Shown piece by piece: positions 1-11,084 of a stretch of 64,000 nt of DNA (the stretch's first letter is position 1; each line of letters starts with the position of its first letter). The notes under the pieces are model-generated. The model saw only the letters and a list, made by a program, of their open reading frames with translations. It was not told where the DNA came from and did no database searches. This DNA comes from Gnetum montanum (taxonomy: Eukaryota; Streptophyta; Gnetopsida; Gnetales; Gnetaceae): positions 167,852-231,851 of the forward strand of contig MNCI01016618.1 in NCBI GenBank assembly GCA_015680685.1. The letters are read 5' to 3'. The translations under genes and the position numbers were made by a program.

Positions 1-1258
1 AGCTCGTACCTTAGCTTGGATCAAACGAGTGTATTCTTGTGGAGATCCTAAGAATTTTGCTTCAGCCACGTACTTTCCATAATGTATTCTTTTCGATAGA
101 GCCTGAACATGGACAATTTCAGAGGAACGAGCGTCAAAATTTAGAATGCTGAAAAAATCGTTCACATCTATTTGAAGTTGAAATTTTTAGCAGTAGTAAT
201 GTCAAACCTGCAAACAGGAAATATCGGTCACAACTGTTGATCCATAGTTTCCATCATCTCCCTTGGCTGCAAACCGTGGAAGCAACTTCCCAAAGTAGCT
301 GTTCCAAATTTCTCGACTTACATTTACTTTATCTGCAACAGGATGCAGTGCCTGCAAGAAAAGCCCTAATCATCATCCAATTCTTTGGTTTTGTGAAAAT
401 TTTGTTGCAATATCAATAAATCATTATAATAACAGGAAGCCAATATCTCAAATTAAATTAATTTACCTTTGGGCAGGTGAAGGCAAATGCAATAGGAACT
501 TCCAGATCATCAGGGAAGAAGGCAATTTCATCTGGACTTGTATATCTTCCAAGCTGTATAGCCAATATCAGTATTATTAGCCTTTGCGAATAACGGCAGC
601 AAACAGCTTCAGAAATCTAATATCATTAATCAAAATCATCATTTCTAAAAGCATTTGAAACTTAAAAAAAAAANNNNNNNNNNNNNNNNNNNNNNNNNNN
701 NNNNNNNNNNNNNNNNNNNNNNNNNNNNNNNNNNNNNNNNNNNNNNNNNNNNNNNNNNNNNNNNNNNNNNNNNNNNNNNNNNNNNNNNNNNNNNNNNNNN
801 NNNNNNNNNNNNNNNNNNNNNNNNNNNNNNNNNNNNNNNNNNNNNNNNNNNNNNNNNNNNNNNNNNNNNNNNNNNNNNNNNNNNNNNNNNNNNNNNNNNN
901 NNNNNNNNNNNNNNNNNNNNNNNNNNNNNNNNNNNNNNNNNNNNNNNNNNNNNNNNNNNNNNNNNNNNNNNNNNNNNNNNNNNNNNNNNNNNNNNNNNNN
1001 NNNNNNNNNNNNNNNNNNNNNNNNNNNNNNNNNNNNNNNNNNNNNNNNNNNNNNNNNNNNNNNNNNNNNNNNNNNNNNNNNNNNNNNNNNNNNNNNNNNN
1101 NNNNNNNNNNNTCTTTGCTCCGGTCAACAAATTGAATGATTGATGTGCGGCTGTTGGTGGTTGAATTTTCTTCTTCTAAACGGAGAAATTCATGCATGAT
1201 CTCCACCAACATGAATGCTATCCACTCGTTGACAATCTCGTGGAGATACGCTGACTAG
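1..1258 (-). CDS. Chorismate mutase gene, internal exons (both ends missing)
   Basis: Chorismate mutase converts chorismate to prephenate, the committed step towards phenylalanine and tyrosine. Three minus-strand exons with AG/GT borders join in phase: 553-467 (29 codons, with GRYTSPDE and FFPDD), 351-208 (48 codons, with ALHPVAD, GDDGNYGS and ending SCLQ) and 102-10 (31 codons, with ALSKRIHYGKYVAEAKF). These blocks and their order match the plant AroQ-type enzyme; KRIHYGK and the GDDGNYGS loop are diagnostic. A more N-terminal exon is open at 1255-1112 and contains HEFLRLEE and IIQFVDRSK, resembling the family's first helix but with an apparent insertion of about eight residues (NSTTNSRT) between them. 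The exon linking it to 553 must lie in the N gap. The C-terminal exons are off the left edge. Whether a plastid transit peptide exists cannot be seen. The three downstream exons are very secure and the first exon is moderately secure. Confidence 0.88.
674..1111. other. Assembly gap (438 N) inside chorismate mutase
   Basis: A run of N lies between the first recognisable exon and the exon starting at 553. The missing sequence should hold the part of the enzyme just before GRYTSPDE. Reading frames drawn through the N run are meaningless. Confidence 0.99.
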
Positions 1259-1663
1259 GCCTCGGTAATCAAACCTTCGGAGAATGAACTTGTTCCTAAA
1301 TATCGATGATGTTTATCGTTAACAAGAATAGACTTATGCCTAGCAATTTCAGTTTTATAAAATTTCCTATTTAAAGTTAACCCTTTTAGTTTTTTTTTTA
1401 AATAATTATTCACTACATAATTTAGGTATGCTTATCTCACGTATCATTATATTCTAAACAAACAAGCATCATGTTGACTATATGTCTTTGGGTATATTTG
1501 GTTATCTGGTTCTAGTTTGGATACCATATAAAGAACAGTTAAGGTTTTTATTTTCCCTTTCCAAGGGAGAGGTCTTCCAAATGTTTTTCCTTCCAGGACA
1601 TATAGTCATTGGAACTTTGTAATTCAATATTACTCACCATAATCTCCCCAATGTAAAGTTTAG

Positions 1664-1770
1664 ATGCGGGAAAGATGTCTAAGGTTAAGAAGCCCATACT
1701 CTTGATTTAAATGTTTTAAGTCATGAGTTCAATTCTAGTGGACAATGTTAAGTTATAAAATTTTAATTAG
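1664..1770 (+). mobile_element. SINE-like remnant, copy a (weakest)
   Basis: A degenerate pol III A-box-like stretch (GTCTAAGGTTAAGAAGC) is followed about 45 bp later by a B-box-like GAGTTCAATTC, and then by AATGTTAAGTTATAAA, which is shared with two other copies in this intergenic region. The arrangement fits a tRNA-derived SINE. The call rests on the comparison with copies b and c. Confidence 0.4.
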
Positions 1771-1871
1771 ATTATTTGACTTGTTTGACGATTGTTCGTT
1801 TTTGAAAAACTGTTTGTTTCAAATGCCAGTACTACCTCCCACCCCCATTCGGCTAGCATGAGTGGGGCCCA

Positions 1872-2054
1872 TCCTATTTTTTAGTTTTGTTTTTATCTTC
1901 CCTATTCTTTAGTTTTGTTTTTATCTTTCATATTTTTTAGTTTTGTTTTTATCTATCCTATTTTTTAGTTTTGTTTTTATCTTCCCTATTTTTTTGTTTT
2001 GTTTTTATCTTTCCTATTTTTTAGTTTTGTTTTTATCTTTCCTATTGTTTAGGC
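1872..2054. repeat. 28-bp minisatellite, about 6 copies
   Basis: Tandem units of 28 bp, each containing TTTTTAGTTTTGTTTTTATC after a CCTAT start, repeat about six times and then run into a second T-rich array. Units differ by one to three bases. No coding role is visible. Confidence 0.85.
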
Positions 2055-2150
2055 ATAAAATTTTTTTGGCTTAAAATGTTTTTAGGCTTAAAATTGTTTT
2101 GGGCTTAAAATTTTTTGTTTAAAATTCTTTTAGGCTTAAAATTTTTTTAG
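2050..2150. repeat. Short irregular array of GGCTTAAAATTTTTT units
   Basis: About five irregular units of 17-21 bp built on GGCTTAAAA followed by a T run. The array directly follows the 28-bp minisatellite. Confidence 0.7.
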
Positions 2151-4222
2151 GGTATACCTATGTTTCAATTATTTTGGGTTCAAACACTTCTTTTTAGGTA
2201 ACATCAATTTTCATGCTCATGCTGAAACTTAAAATAACAATATTTCAATGGATCTCATGTTTCTCCAAGGAATATGATTTTTTTAGTAGATCTGATGTTT
2301 CTTTGGTGAATCTGATTTTTTTCAGCAAATTTGATTTTTCTCTAGTGGATCCAATTTCTCTAAAATTCTTCTATGGGGATTCTATATTACTTCCAACTTT
2401 TTCAACCAATGTTGAAATTTCTGTTTCTTGTATTAATGCAAAATTTTTTGTTGAATCTGAAGATGTAGATTTACAAGCTATCAAAAAAGAAAAAAAAGAA
2501 AAAAGAAAAAAAAAAGAAGTAAAAAGTTATGATGCTTTCTTCTATGGATGTTGATGCTACAACTAAAATACTTATCAACATTAGCCAATTAAGCATTATA
2601 ATCTTCCTAATTCTTGTAAATTTTACCATTGTGAAGATAAAGAAAACCAACATAAAGTTGAAGATATGAAAATCAAGTTAATGTTAACACTAAGAATGAT
2701 CAAATGACAATAAAGAATCCAAATAAGGCAAAAAGCTCCTATGTATAGTTTTACCAATACTAGAGAGAGTATTAAGTAGCCTTGACAAATAGCTTGTAAG
2801 ACAAATTTTTTCTTGTATGATAAGAATACTACTAGTTTAGTTATATATTTATGTTATATATCTATTATTTGGTTAAAATAATTTTTTATATTTTTCAAAT
2901 TAATAAAATCTTAAATTGATTCATTGAGAATTGAATTTCCCATTGAAAATAGAAATCAAAACCTGTGTATGTTCTTCAATGATAATTCTGGAGAAAAAGT
3001 TCTATCTCTTTACCCACCGGTATGAAAATAACCATCTATTTTTGGAAGAAAGTCCAACAATAAGTTGGCCTCTTTGCAAAACTCTCAACTAAAATAATAA
3101 TTATCATGAAAAAGCTCATTTCTTAGTCAACATTATGATGATAATTATTTATTTACTATGACACATTCCAACCATAAAGCTCTTCCATAGCTATTATAAG
3201 GAGACAGAAAAACCATGACCAAAGAGGATGCTCTTGGATAGGGTTGGTAGTTGGCCTCTTAGCCAAAATTAACTTAAAGATTAAAACTAGTGTTAATAAG
3301 AAGATTATAGTTAATGCTAAAGATTCTTGACATAAGATTAATAATAAGTGGCTGGGTGAATATCTTCCATAAGTGGACTGCTTTTTTGCTTTGAAATAAA
3401 TATTGGCATTAAGTCACAACTCTCTATCTCAAATCCTTTGTTGTTTTAAGTTCAAACATAGATGTTGAAAGTGATGTAAATTTTGTTAAGATTGGGACCT
3501 TCCTCCCTACTAATAATTAGTTTTCTTCATAAAGTTTTTTTGTTTGTTTGTATTTTTTTTCTAATGTCTACTTTATGTAAAGCTTGTGATGTACCTTGAA
3601 TTTTCTTTGCTCATTATTAATATTATTTTTGGGTTTGTGCCCCCCACCCCCCCTTTAAAGAAAAAACTTAAAATAGTAAAAGGGTTTAACGTAGGGAAGG
3701 AGGGGAAGGGGGTATTGAATCCTAAAAATGAAGAATAATATTAAAAAAGTTAAGACTATATTAAGAGAAATTCTATAGAAAGAGCCTATGGTTTTTGAGA
3801 TGCCTTCTTAGCTTTTCATCCTTACAACTAATCCTAAAAAACTTCACCTCTATAGGATAGGAAAAGAATCAAGCCTTACCCTTATTTAGAAGCACCCTCA
3901 TAGGTTTTCACTTTTTACTAAAGTGTTTCTGATAATGATAAGGAGAAAACTTTCTCTAAAAACAAAAGAATACATCAATCACAAATAATAACAAAAGCTG
4001 AAAACTTCCATCTTTTGCCTTTCTATATTTTTTTATGATGTCTACTTGGTGTACTCTAAATTTCCTTTTCTCATTATTAATATTTTTTTGGGGTACGACT
4101 CCCAATCCTCTAATGTAAAACTTTCATAAAACTTAAGTAGAAGTTTATAAGTGAAAACTCCTACTTCTACTTACACAACATGCTTGAAAATGAAAATCTA
4201 GAATTTACAACAACTTTCAACA

Positions 4223-4320
4223 ATGAGGTGTTAGCTTAGGGGTAAGAGTCTTAATAAGAAAAATTAACCTAGATGAGAGGTTTAATCCAGTAAATAATGT
4301 TAAGTTATGCATTAAAAAAT
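4223..4320 (+). mobile_element. SINE-like remnant, copy b
   Basis: AATGAGGTGTTAGCTTAGGG starts a unit with a recognisable A-box (TTAGCTTAGGGGTAAGAG) and, about 45 bp on, a B-box-like GAGGTTTAATCC. The 3' end AATGTTAAGTTAT matches copies a and c. This is the layout of a tRNA-derived SINE head. No flanking duplication was identified. Confidence 0.5.
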
Positions 4321-4707
4321 TCATAAAATAAATTCTAAAATTAGTGTGATCCACTACATCCTTAGTGGATGATCAACCTACTTTGCCTACTAGCTTTCTC
4401 TTTATATGAAAGTGTCTTATATTCTTAAAAATGTTTCTTTTCTATGAGAGTTTCAAGTAGAAAAAGTTCTAGATTTACTAAAGGCTTAACAATTAATTTG
4501 TTTCTTATAATATTAATTCCTTTTATATTTTTTAACTCAAGTTGGAAAAGCTATCAATGAATTCTATCATAGTTCCTTTCTTTCTTTCTTTCTTAATTTT
4601 TACTATTACATTTATATTACTTTGGAGGGAGTATTCTTCTTCTTTACTAGAAATCCTTTAATAAGAAGTAAAATTGTGTGAGGATGCTTTTCAATAGGAG
4701 CAAAGTC

Positions 4708-4858
4708 TAATCCTTCTCCTACCCTAAAGGGGAGGTTTTTCAAGACTTGAAAAGTACCTAAAATCATTGGGCTTTTTCTTTAAAATCACTCTTCTATATT
4801 GATAATTTGATTTACTCTAGATTTTCTTAATTATTATTCATTTTTTGGTTTTAACATA
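4708..4858. repeat. Dispersed repeat, LINE-tail-like, copy 1
   Basis: This 150-bp stretch aligns with 5257-5440: AATCCTTCTCCTA start, GGGCTTTTTCTTTAAAA centre, and a TACTCTAGATTTTCTTAATT tail running into TTATTCATTTTTTGG. The last 50 bp also recur near 3594-3650 and 4050-4110. The tail, with GTCTACTTGGTGTACT upstream in the 4050 copy, resembles 3' ends of plant L1 elements, but no ORF is present and the class is uncertain. Confidence 0.45.
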
Positions 4859-4864
4859 TTTTTC

Positions 4865-4953
4865 CCTTTATAACTTAGCATTATCCACCAAAATTGAATC
4901 CATAACTTTAAGTTTCTAAATAAAAATTCTTACCACTAGGCTAATACCTCATT
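4865..4953 (-). mobile_element. SINE-like remnant, copy c
   Basis: On the minus strand the unit begins AATGAGGTATTAGCCTAGTG and has a good A-box (TAGCCTAGTGGTAAG). A B-box-like GGATTCAATTTT follows, then AATGCTAAGTTATAAA. It aligns with copy b over its whole length, which supports a shared SINE family. Confidence 0.52.
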
Positions 4954-5256
4954 ATTATAGAGAGCGATTTAAAAAAATACTGTTAGGATACTAATGAAGA
5001 AAATTATATAAAGTTGAAAGCCCTAGAAAATTTTATAAGTTAGCTAAATTAAGTTTTCTAGTTAGGGGGCATTTATATGACTACCAATTCACCTATCAAG
5101 ACAATATATCATTTCCATTACCTTCTTATTCTACAAATTCACTAGTTGAGCATTGAGCTTCTTATGAACACATCCCCTCTAGGTTTTTGTTTCTTTATTT
5201 TAATTCCAGTTGTTGGTTGTAGCTAACTATGATTATGATGTTTTAAAAGAGGGAAT

Positions 5257-5440
5257 TAATCCTCTTCCTATCTTAGAGTTAAGATTTTTCAAAGTTTCTT
5301 ATAAGGATGAAAACCAAAAAGACATCCCTTAAACTATTGTGCTTTTTCTTTAAAACATCTCTTCAATGTTGATGATCTGATATACTCTCAATTTTTTAAT
5401 TATTATTCATTTTTTGGGAGCTTGACACCCTTCCAACTAT
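5257..5440. repeat. Dispersed repeat, LINE-tail-like, copy 2
   Basis: This is the second copy of the repeat at 4708-4858, here followed by TTGGGAGCTTGACACCC. The similar TTGGG-plus-C-run ends at about 3640 and 4100 suggest a common 3' terminus. Confidence 0.45.
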
Positions 5441-6623
5441 GATTATGATGTTTGGTGATGCTTATGATTATTAAATTATGTTACATGATTATTTGATTAT
5501 CTATGTAGTGAGATTCTAATTGTGGATTTAAGATCTCTATCTCTCACTAGGCACCACACTTAGCTTGATAACAATTCTTCCATGCTCTTATAAAATCTCA
5601 TGTGATTATTTCCTTCTCTTTGATGATTGACCTCATGTCTTGCATTCAAAGTATGTAGTGAAAGACCAGTAGTGGGTGGAGGATGTTATCCATATGTAAT
5701 TGTTTATTGGAGTCAATGTTGTTTAGAGTTATTCATATAGAGTCTTCTTCATCTTAAAGTTGTATTTCCTTTCTTATTCCCTCTTGAAGAGGAGTAAATC
5801 TTATTATCTTTTCATCATTATCTTTAATGAATCTTGAATTTAGATCATCATCAAATTTTGCATTTCATTTTACAATGCTATCATGATTTCTTCTAAGTTT
5901 TTAATTTGACTATGACATTGTTTGATTTTCAAGTGTCATATCTTAATTTTCATATAGGAGAATGACAAAAAGAATTTATGTAGCCAACCCCATTTTGTTA
6001 TTTTACTTGCATTTCTCTTATATGGTTGTTGTAGTATAAGATAAGTAGCATATTATTCATCTATCATTATCATCATCATCATAGCCTTATTCCAATATTT
6101 CTACAAATATTTTTTTATTCATCTAGAATATATAAAATGAGTTGTTACTTAATCCATTAATTAAACATAAAAAGAGATGAAAGAGAGGTAATGCCAATCC
6201 TACACTATGTACTGCAAATATGTGAACACTTAATGGCACATGATTCATCATTAATGAGAAGTCACCTCTTAATGGAATATTACTAGAAGAATTAACTTGA
6301 GAAGTTAAGGGCCTCAAGAACTTAATAATTTATACCAATTTTGTAATATGGATGAATTTTGTAATTTGACAACTTTTTATGAAACAAATCTTTTAAGTAG
6401 CCTAATTTAGACCTTTTACTTGTAACAATAATTAATTATAAGCAGTTGTTATTCTTCTTTTCTTATTTTCTTTCTTCACCAACTTGACTTAATAAAGGCT
6501 TAGTATTAGCTAGACCTTTAACTTATTAAGGACATGAGACTCAACATAATGACAATGTAATAAAATTTTGTTACAAATTTATAAGAGTATTTAATTAGTC
6601 TTATGAATTATTTTGTTTTTTAA

Positions 6624-7609
6624 TGATGAAGCATTAATGTGCCACGTTGATAGGCCTCCATTGACATGGCCTCATCAATAGGGCCCCATTTATGTGTTGT
6701 TGCCTTGTTGACGGGGCCGCGTCGACATAGCATTTGCTACGTCGACACAGCCTTGTCGACTTAGCGTTTGCTACGTCGACACAGCCTTGTCGACTTAGCG
6801 TTTGCTACGTCAACATAGCCTCATCAATGTAGCACTATAGCGAAAACCATAAATATGAGCTCCCAACTGTGTTTATGTGCATCCTATTCATATGAGTAGT
6901 TGAACTCTTGTAATTTTCACATTTGAAAGTTAGAATATTTCTCCTGAGTATCCTTGAGTGTATGGATCTTTATTTGAACATTGTTGTATCTGAGCATGAC
7001 ACTGTGTACGGTAATAAAGATGGGCTTCTTGATAAACCTTGTAGCATTCTAGATAGTTTAGATATTTATTTATGCATTTAATGCTTTCAATTAATTATTT
7101 AATGTTTTCCAGTAATTAAGCTAATTAAGCAAGATAAGCTAGATAGATTAAATACAGAAGTACAACCGCTTCAACCATAACATGTATTCACTTGGTAATC
7201 CTAGCAGAGTTATTGCTTGGGGCACCCAGAAGCATAGCGCTTGGTAACCCAGTAATGGATACGTGGGTTTAGGGCATGTATGGAAAGTGGGACTGGATGC
7301 TTATGTTAGGATTAGTTAAAGATTAGTTAGTTAGTTAAATTAAATTAGTTATTAAATTACTCTCTCTCTTGAAGCACCAAAACCATAAAACACAAAAGGA
7401 CAAAAATCATATTCCTTGATTACTCATAGCCATACCATTATGCTTCATAAGTGTAATCAGGAAGACAATGAATGACCTTAGGTTAAGGTTCACTTCTTAG
7501 AAGACTAGTGCACCAAAAGCTATAAATTCCATGAAATTCAACCAAATTGCCTGTGAGAGCTTTGTGACTCATATGGTTGGGCATAGGGCTGCCCTTCAAC
7601 GGCTCATCA
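6624..7609 (+). repeat. E1 5' LTR
   Basis: The LTR starts TGATGAAGC and ends CTCATCA immediately before the primer site (986 bp). The U3 part holds a GTCGAC-rich array, followed by a TATA-like CCATAAATATGAG near 6848, a polyadenylation-like GGTAATAAAGATG near 7010, and the doubled CTTGGTAA...AGTA motif near 7190-7250 that marks all LTRs of this family. The 5' boundary is inferred from the family's TGATGAA start. Confidence 0.75.
6690..6835 (+). repeat. GTCGAC-rich U3 tandem array of E1
   Basis: About three good 34-bp units, each with two GTCGAC palindromes around CACAGCCTT and ending TTAGCGTTTGCTAC, are flanked by degenerate units. The array occupies the position where other LTRs of the family carry GATATC arrays. 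Confidence 0.85.
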
Positions 7610-7610
7610 T

Positions 7611-7628
7611 TAGTGCCATTATCAAGGA
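7611..7628 (+). other. E1 primer-binding site (tRNA-Asp-like)
   Basis: TAGTGCCATTATCAAGGA lies two bases after the LTR. It is a decayed form of the site seen better in E4 and EB (TGGCGCCGTTGCCAGGGA in EB), which matches the complement of a plant tRNA-Asp 3' end. Confidence 0.7.
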
Positions 7629-7760
7629 CTTTGTTTGTTTAAACGTGATCTATCTAGGATTAGTGAACATTATTAATATCGTTGAATGAACCTAAGGTTA
7701 ACATCACTTTCACACAACCTATAATTACAAAAGCACACTAATTATTTTACCTGTTACAAA

Positions 7761-8887
7761 ATGTCTTCTTCCCATAGGCATGAAGATGTCAAATTGCTGG
7801 TTCCACAAGAGTGCAAAGTGGTATATACTCATCTAGATGAGTATGTACTAGACTTCACCTTCATCCCACATCAGGATGAACAACTGTGATAGTGTGATAT
7901 GAAGGGCAACATCGTATTGTCCCTTGATTAATCTTTGCTAGGGATGCTCTTCCAAACTCTTAAGAAGTTAGGCATTTTAGATCTTCACAAAAAATACATT
8001 GTGAATGGTTATGACACTCAAGAGTATTGTCCCACTGAAACACAACATAGGAGATTGACACTAGCATAGGTATCATGAGGCTACGAAGGGGAAGCACATC
8101 ACTAATCCTTTGTTCCTACTAAACCAAGATGAAAATGTGGTTCCTCCCCCCAAGGATTCCAAACATGAAGATTTTTCATCCTCTATTATTGGTGATGAGG
8201 GTGTGGCCCTGAACCTGCAATCTACTATTCATAAACTAGGTTCAGGAAAAAGTGATAATCAAGGCAAGAGCTCAAGCAAACATCATGATGGCAAGGGATC
8301 TAAGGATGGTGGTTGTAATGAGCGAAGAGGTGGTGGTGGATACTACGGTGATGGCAGTGGTCCACCTTCCTCTTCATCCTCTTCATCCAATTTTGAACAT
8401 TCCTCTTCATCTTTAGGTTCTAATAGAAGCTGTAGGAAAAATAATCCTGATGAAGGTGATTAGTGGGAAAAAAATGATTGTAGAGCTTGCCAAGAACAAA
8501 GGGATGATAGAAACCATCATCGGTGTCATCGACACAATAATGATGATGAACCTTTGTTAGCAACTTTAAGCATGCTTAACATTGTAAAGGTAGTTAAAAT
8601 TCCAACTAGGCATGTGAAAGATAGTCGGATCAAGTGCTTAGACATGAATAATATCCCATGATTTGAGGGGGATACAACTTTGATCCATAGACTCATCTAC
8701 AAGCTTTCCATGATGCCTATGCCTTATAGAACATTGAGAATAACTAGAAAAAACTCAAGCTATTCCCAAGGATACTCATCAAGGAAGCTAAAAGCTGGTG
8801 TTAGTCCTTGGAACTAGAATTCATTCGCTGATGGAGTACCATGTTAGAGCTATTTAATGAAAAATACTAAACATACTCCAAAGTTTC
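7761..8887 (+). pseudogene. E1 gag, N-terminal part
   Basis: Gag forms the particle that packages element RNA. The start ATG at 7761 opens MSSSHRHED, as in EB (MSSSSHKST) and EA. Conserved blocks follow: VVYTHLDEYVLDFTF and HQDEQL near 7820-7890, then a Ser/His/Gly-rich tract near 8240-8540 and the capsid-like start LDMNNIP near 8640. The frame holds several stops. It breaks at 8887, where a reversed solo LTR is inserted in the motif that reads NEKY...YSKVS, and resumes at 9746-9751. Confidence 0.8.
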
Positions 8888-9745
8888 TGATGAGTGGCAA
8901 GGTACCCCTATGCCCAACCATATGAATACTAGTGTGTACGCACGATGTAGTCAAACTCCACAAATGGACTAGTTGTGGCACCTAGATAGTTGAATGTTGA
9001 TCGTAGTTCGCTGTCTTTCTACCTGGACTAGTATTTTCTTTGTCACGTATGGTTTAGTCCAACATGAGGTGTATGATGTGATTTCTAACACTATGCTACT
9101 CCTAAAGACAATGAGAAATAACCTTGATTAAGCTAATAAGCAATATGAAGCAAAATCTACGCTAGCCTAAGTGCAATGAACATCTGTCCTTAATCATCCG
9201 TATGTATCTTGGACTTTGTGTACTACTTCTAGGAATACCAAGCGCACATTACTTGGGCACTACCAGATACGCTACTGGGTTACCAAGTAATTACACTTAA
9301 ATGTTCATGATTAGGACGTGCCCATTCTGCATTAACTATAGGAATAGTAAATAACGAGAAAGAAATATTAACTAAGAAAATAATAAATAATAAATAATAA
9401 TTAACAATTAAAAAATTAAAAACTAAGTGAATGCTACAATGATGGAGCAATCTCGATCTTTATTGCTAAATGTGTGCATGTCCAAGTACGTCACACTCGA
9501 AGAAAGTTTCTGTATAATTGCAATCATCACACTATGGGCATGCACTTGAAAAGAATTGAAAACTGACAAAATGAATCTACTCTAAGAATTACCAACTCAC
9601 TCCTTTCATGCATGCTTGAGTGCTATATTTATAGGTCCACACATGAATCATGATATCGTGTATTCAATATCATTATCCAGGCTATGATATTGCGTACTTG
9701 ATATTGAGTATTTGATATTGGGGCTTGGCAAACCATGATTCATCA
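8888..9745 (-). repeat. Solo LTR inserted in E1 gag
   Basis: Read on the minus strand, this 858-bp unit starts TGATGAATCATG and ends GGTACC...CCACTCATCA-type (here CTTGCCACTCATCA), the family termini. A TATA-like CTATAAATA (minus, near 9630) and GATATT/GATATC words fill its U3. No internal element sequence or primer site touches it. Flanks are GTTTC (8883-8887) and GTGTC (9746-9750), a 5-bp target duplication with one mismatch. Gag resumes directly after. By sequence it groups with the LTRs at 46378 and 61031. Confidence 0.85.
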
Positions 9746-9750
9746 GTGTC

Positions 9751-11075
9751 TTATCTGAGAAAGAAAATTCAAGGTTGGAAATAGGGAATACATGAATCCT
9801 TGGATGTCATCATGGGTAGATATTATTCACTCTTACACTGATGCCCTAGCCATGATTGTTCTTAGAGGGAATAACTCTGCCATATCATAGATGGGATCAG
9901 AGCAAAAACTAGAAGAACTCTTGGAGTTTATGCCCAAGGGAGATTGTCTAAATTGAGAGCTCATTAGATTCAAAGGCTAATAGAGTAGGTAGTAAAAGAA
10001 GAAAGCGAGTTGTGAAAAAGGGAAAGTGTAGAATAGTATAATAGAGATCCTTCCATAAAGAAATGGGAGGTCCAATTTTGTGACAAGGAGAAGTCACCAC
10101 TCGATGAAGTGGTGAAGAGGAAATCCTTGCCCATTCAAAAATTTGTTTATGATGTTTTGGTAGAGGTTGATAAATTATGGGATTCTTTGGATGAAAAATT
10201 CCAAACTGCTATGAAGATTGCTGAAGAATCCAAAGAGAAAAATAGTGATCATAATCATAGGAGGTGAAAAGAAGCTAAACGTGCCTACCAGAAAGGTAAG
10301 GGCAAAGCTGCTATAGTAGAAGAAGTCATGGAGACAAAATCTAAAGGTGATACTGGTTGTAAAATTTGTCAATATGAACATTCTAAGGGATGTTACCTTG
10401 TAGTGTCACACTTACAAGAGTCTGAGGTGTACACATTGAATCCACAACTAGCAAGGAGGTAAGCAGCTAGACGATTGCCTTATCCTCAAGGCAATCTGAG
10501 GCAGTTCCACTAACACCAACAAGCTTATTATCCAAGTGGAGCTCCACCACAACCATATGAATAATATGAACAATGGCACCAAACACAATCGCGGAGAATG
10601 CCATTGCTAAGATATTAGTACCCTTATAAGCAACTAGATTCATATGGGTACTATGTTCAACAACTTGTCTCTTCAAGAAGTTCTGCAAGCCATGCCTCAT
10701 TTCAGCATCACTATTACCATCCAGGGTACCATTGTACACATTCACCATCTACTCTAGGGGAGAACCCATATCCATACCATGCTCTGCATCCATTTGCACA
10801 CATCCCTCCATCCTCAACCCAATTACCTCCTACTCCATCCATGTTGGATGAAATTCCCCCATAGCCATAGCAACAAAATGCTATAAGGGTTGTACATTCA
10901 CAACCAGCCTTCCAACTGAGTGGTTCAGATAATCATTCCAGGAAATGATCCTTCCAACCCAATAGTCCTCCCAAACCCTCACAACCTAATGTGGTTGGTT
11001 GCCCTATATCTCCAACACCCTCATCCTTTGCATCAAATACATTCAAGTATCCTTTAGACCAAGTGTTACCTCAGA
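9751..11075 (+). pseudogene. E1 gag, C-terminal part with zinc knuckle
   Basis: This continues the interrupted gag. Recognisable blocks: RLEIGNT, RTLGVYAQGRLS near 9915-9950, a cysteine knuckle CKICQYEHSKGCY near 10350-10390 with spacing CX2CX3HX4C, then LPYPQGNLRQFH and a long Pro/Gln/Tyr-rich tail (about 10490-11060) before the protease. Zinc knuckles bind genomic RNA during packaging. Stops occur throughout, so no protein is expected. Confidence 0.78.
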
Positions 11076-11084
11076 TTTGTACTA

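Larger units (their letters stand above)
1259..6623. other. AT-rich intergenic DNA with decayed repeats
   Basis: No gene is supported in this 5.4-kb stretch. It is AT-rich with many homopolymers. It contains two minisatellites (1872-2054, 2050-2150), three SINE-like remnants (1664-1770, 4223-4320, 4865-4953) and four copies of a LINE-tail-like repeat (about 3594-3650, 4050-4110, 4708-4858, 5257-5440), listed separately where useful. An open frame at 2213-2554 looks like a chance frame. I see nothing further in 2820-3590 or 5441-6623. Confidence 0.7.

Noticed and set aside
577-1212. A 211-codon minus-strand frame covering the N run, plus shorter frames in the same place
   Set aside because: Most of each frame is unknown bases. 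Only the 1112-1255 part is used, as a chorismate mutase exon.
2213-2554. A 113-codon open frame in the intergenic region
   Set aside because: Low-complexity Phe/Ser/Lys composition, a poly-purine end, and no similarity to any family that I recognise; AT-rich DNA gives such frames by chance.
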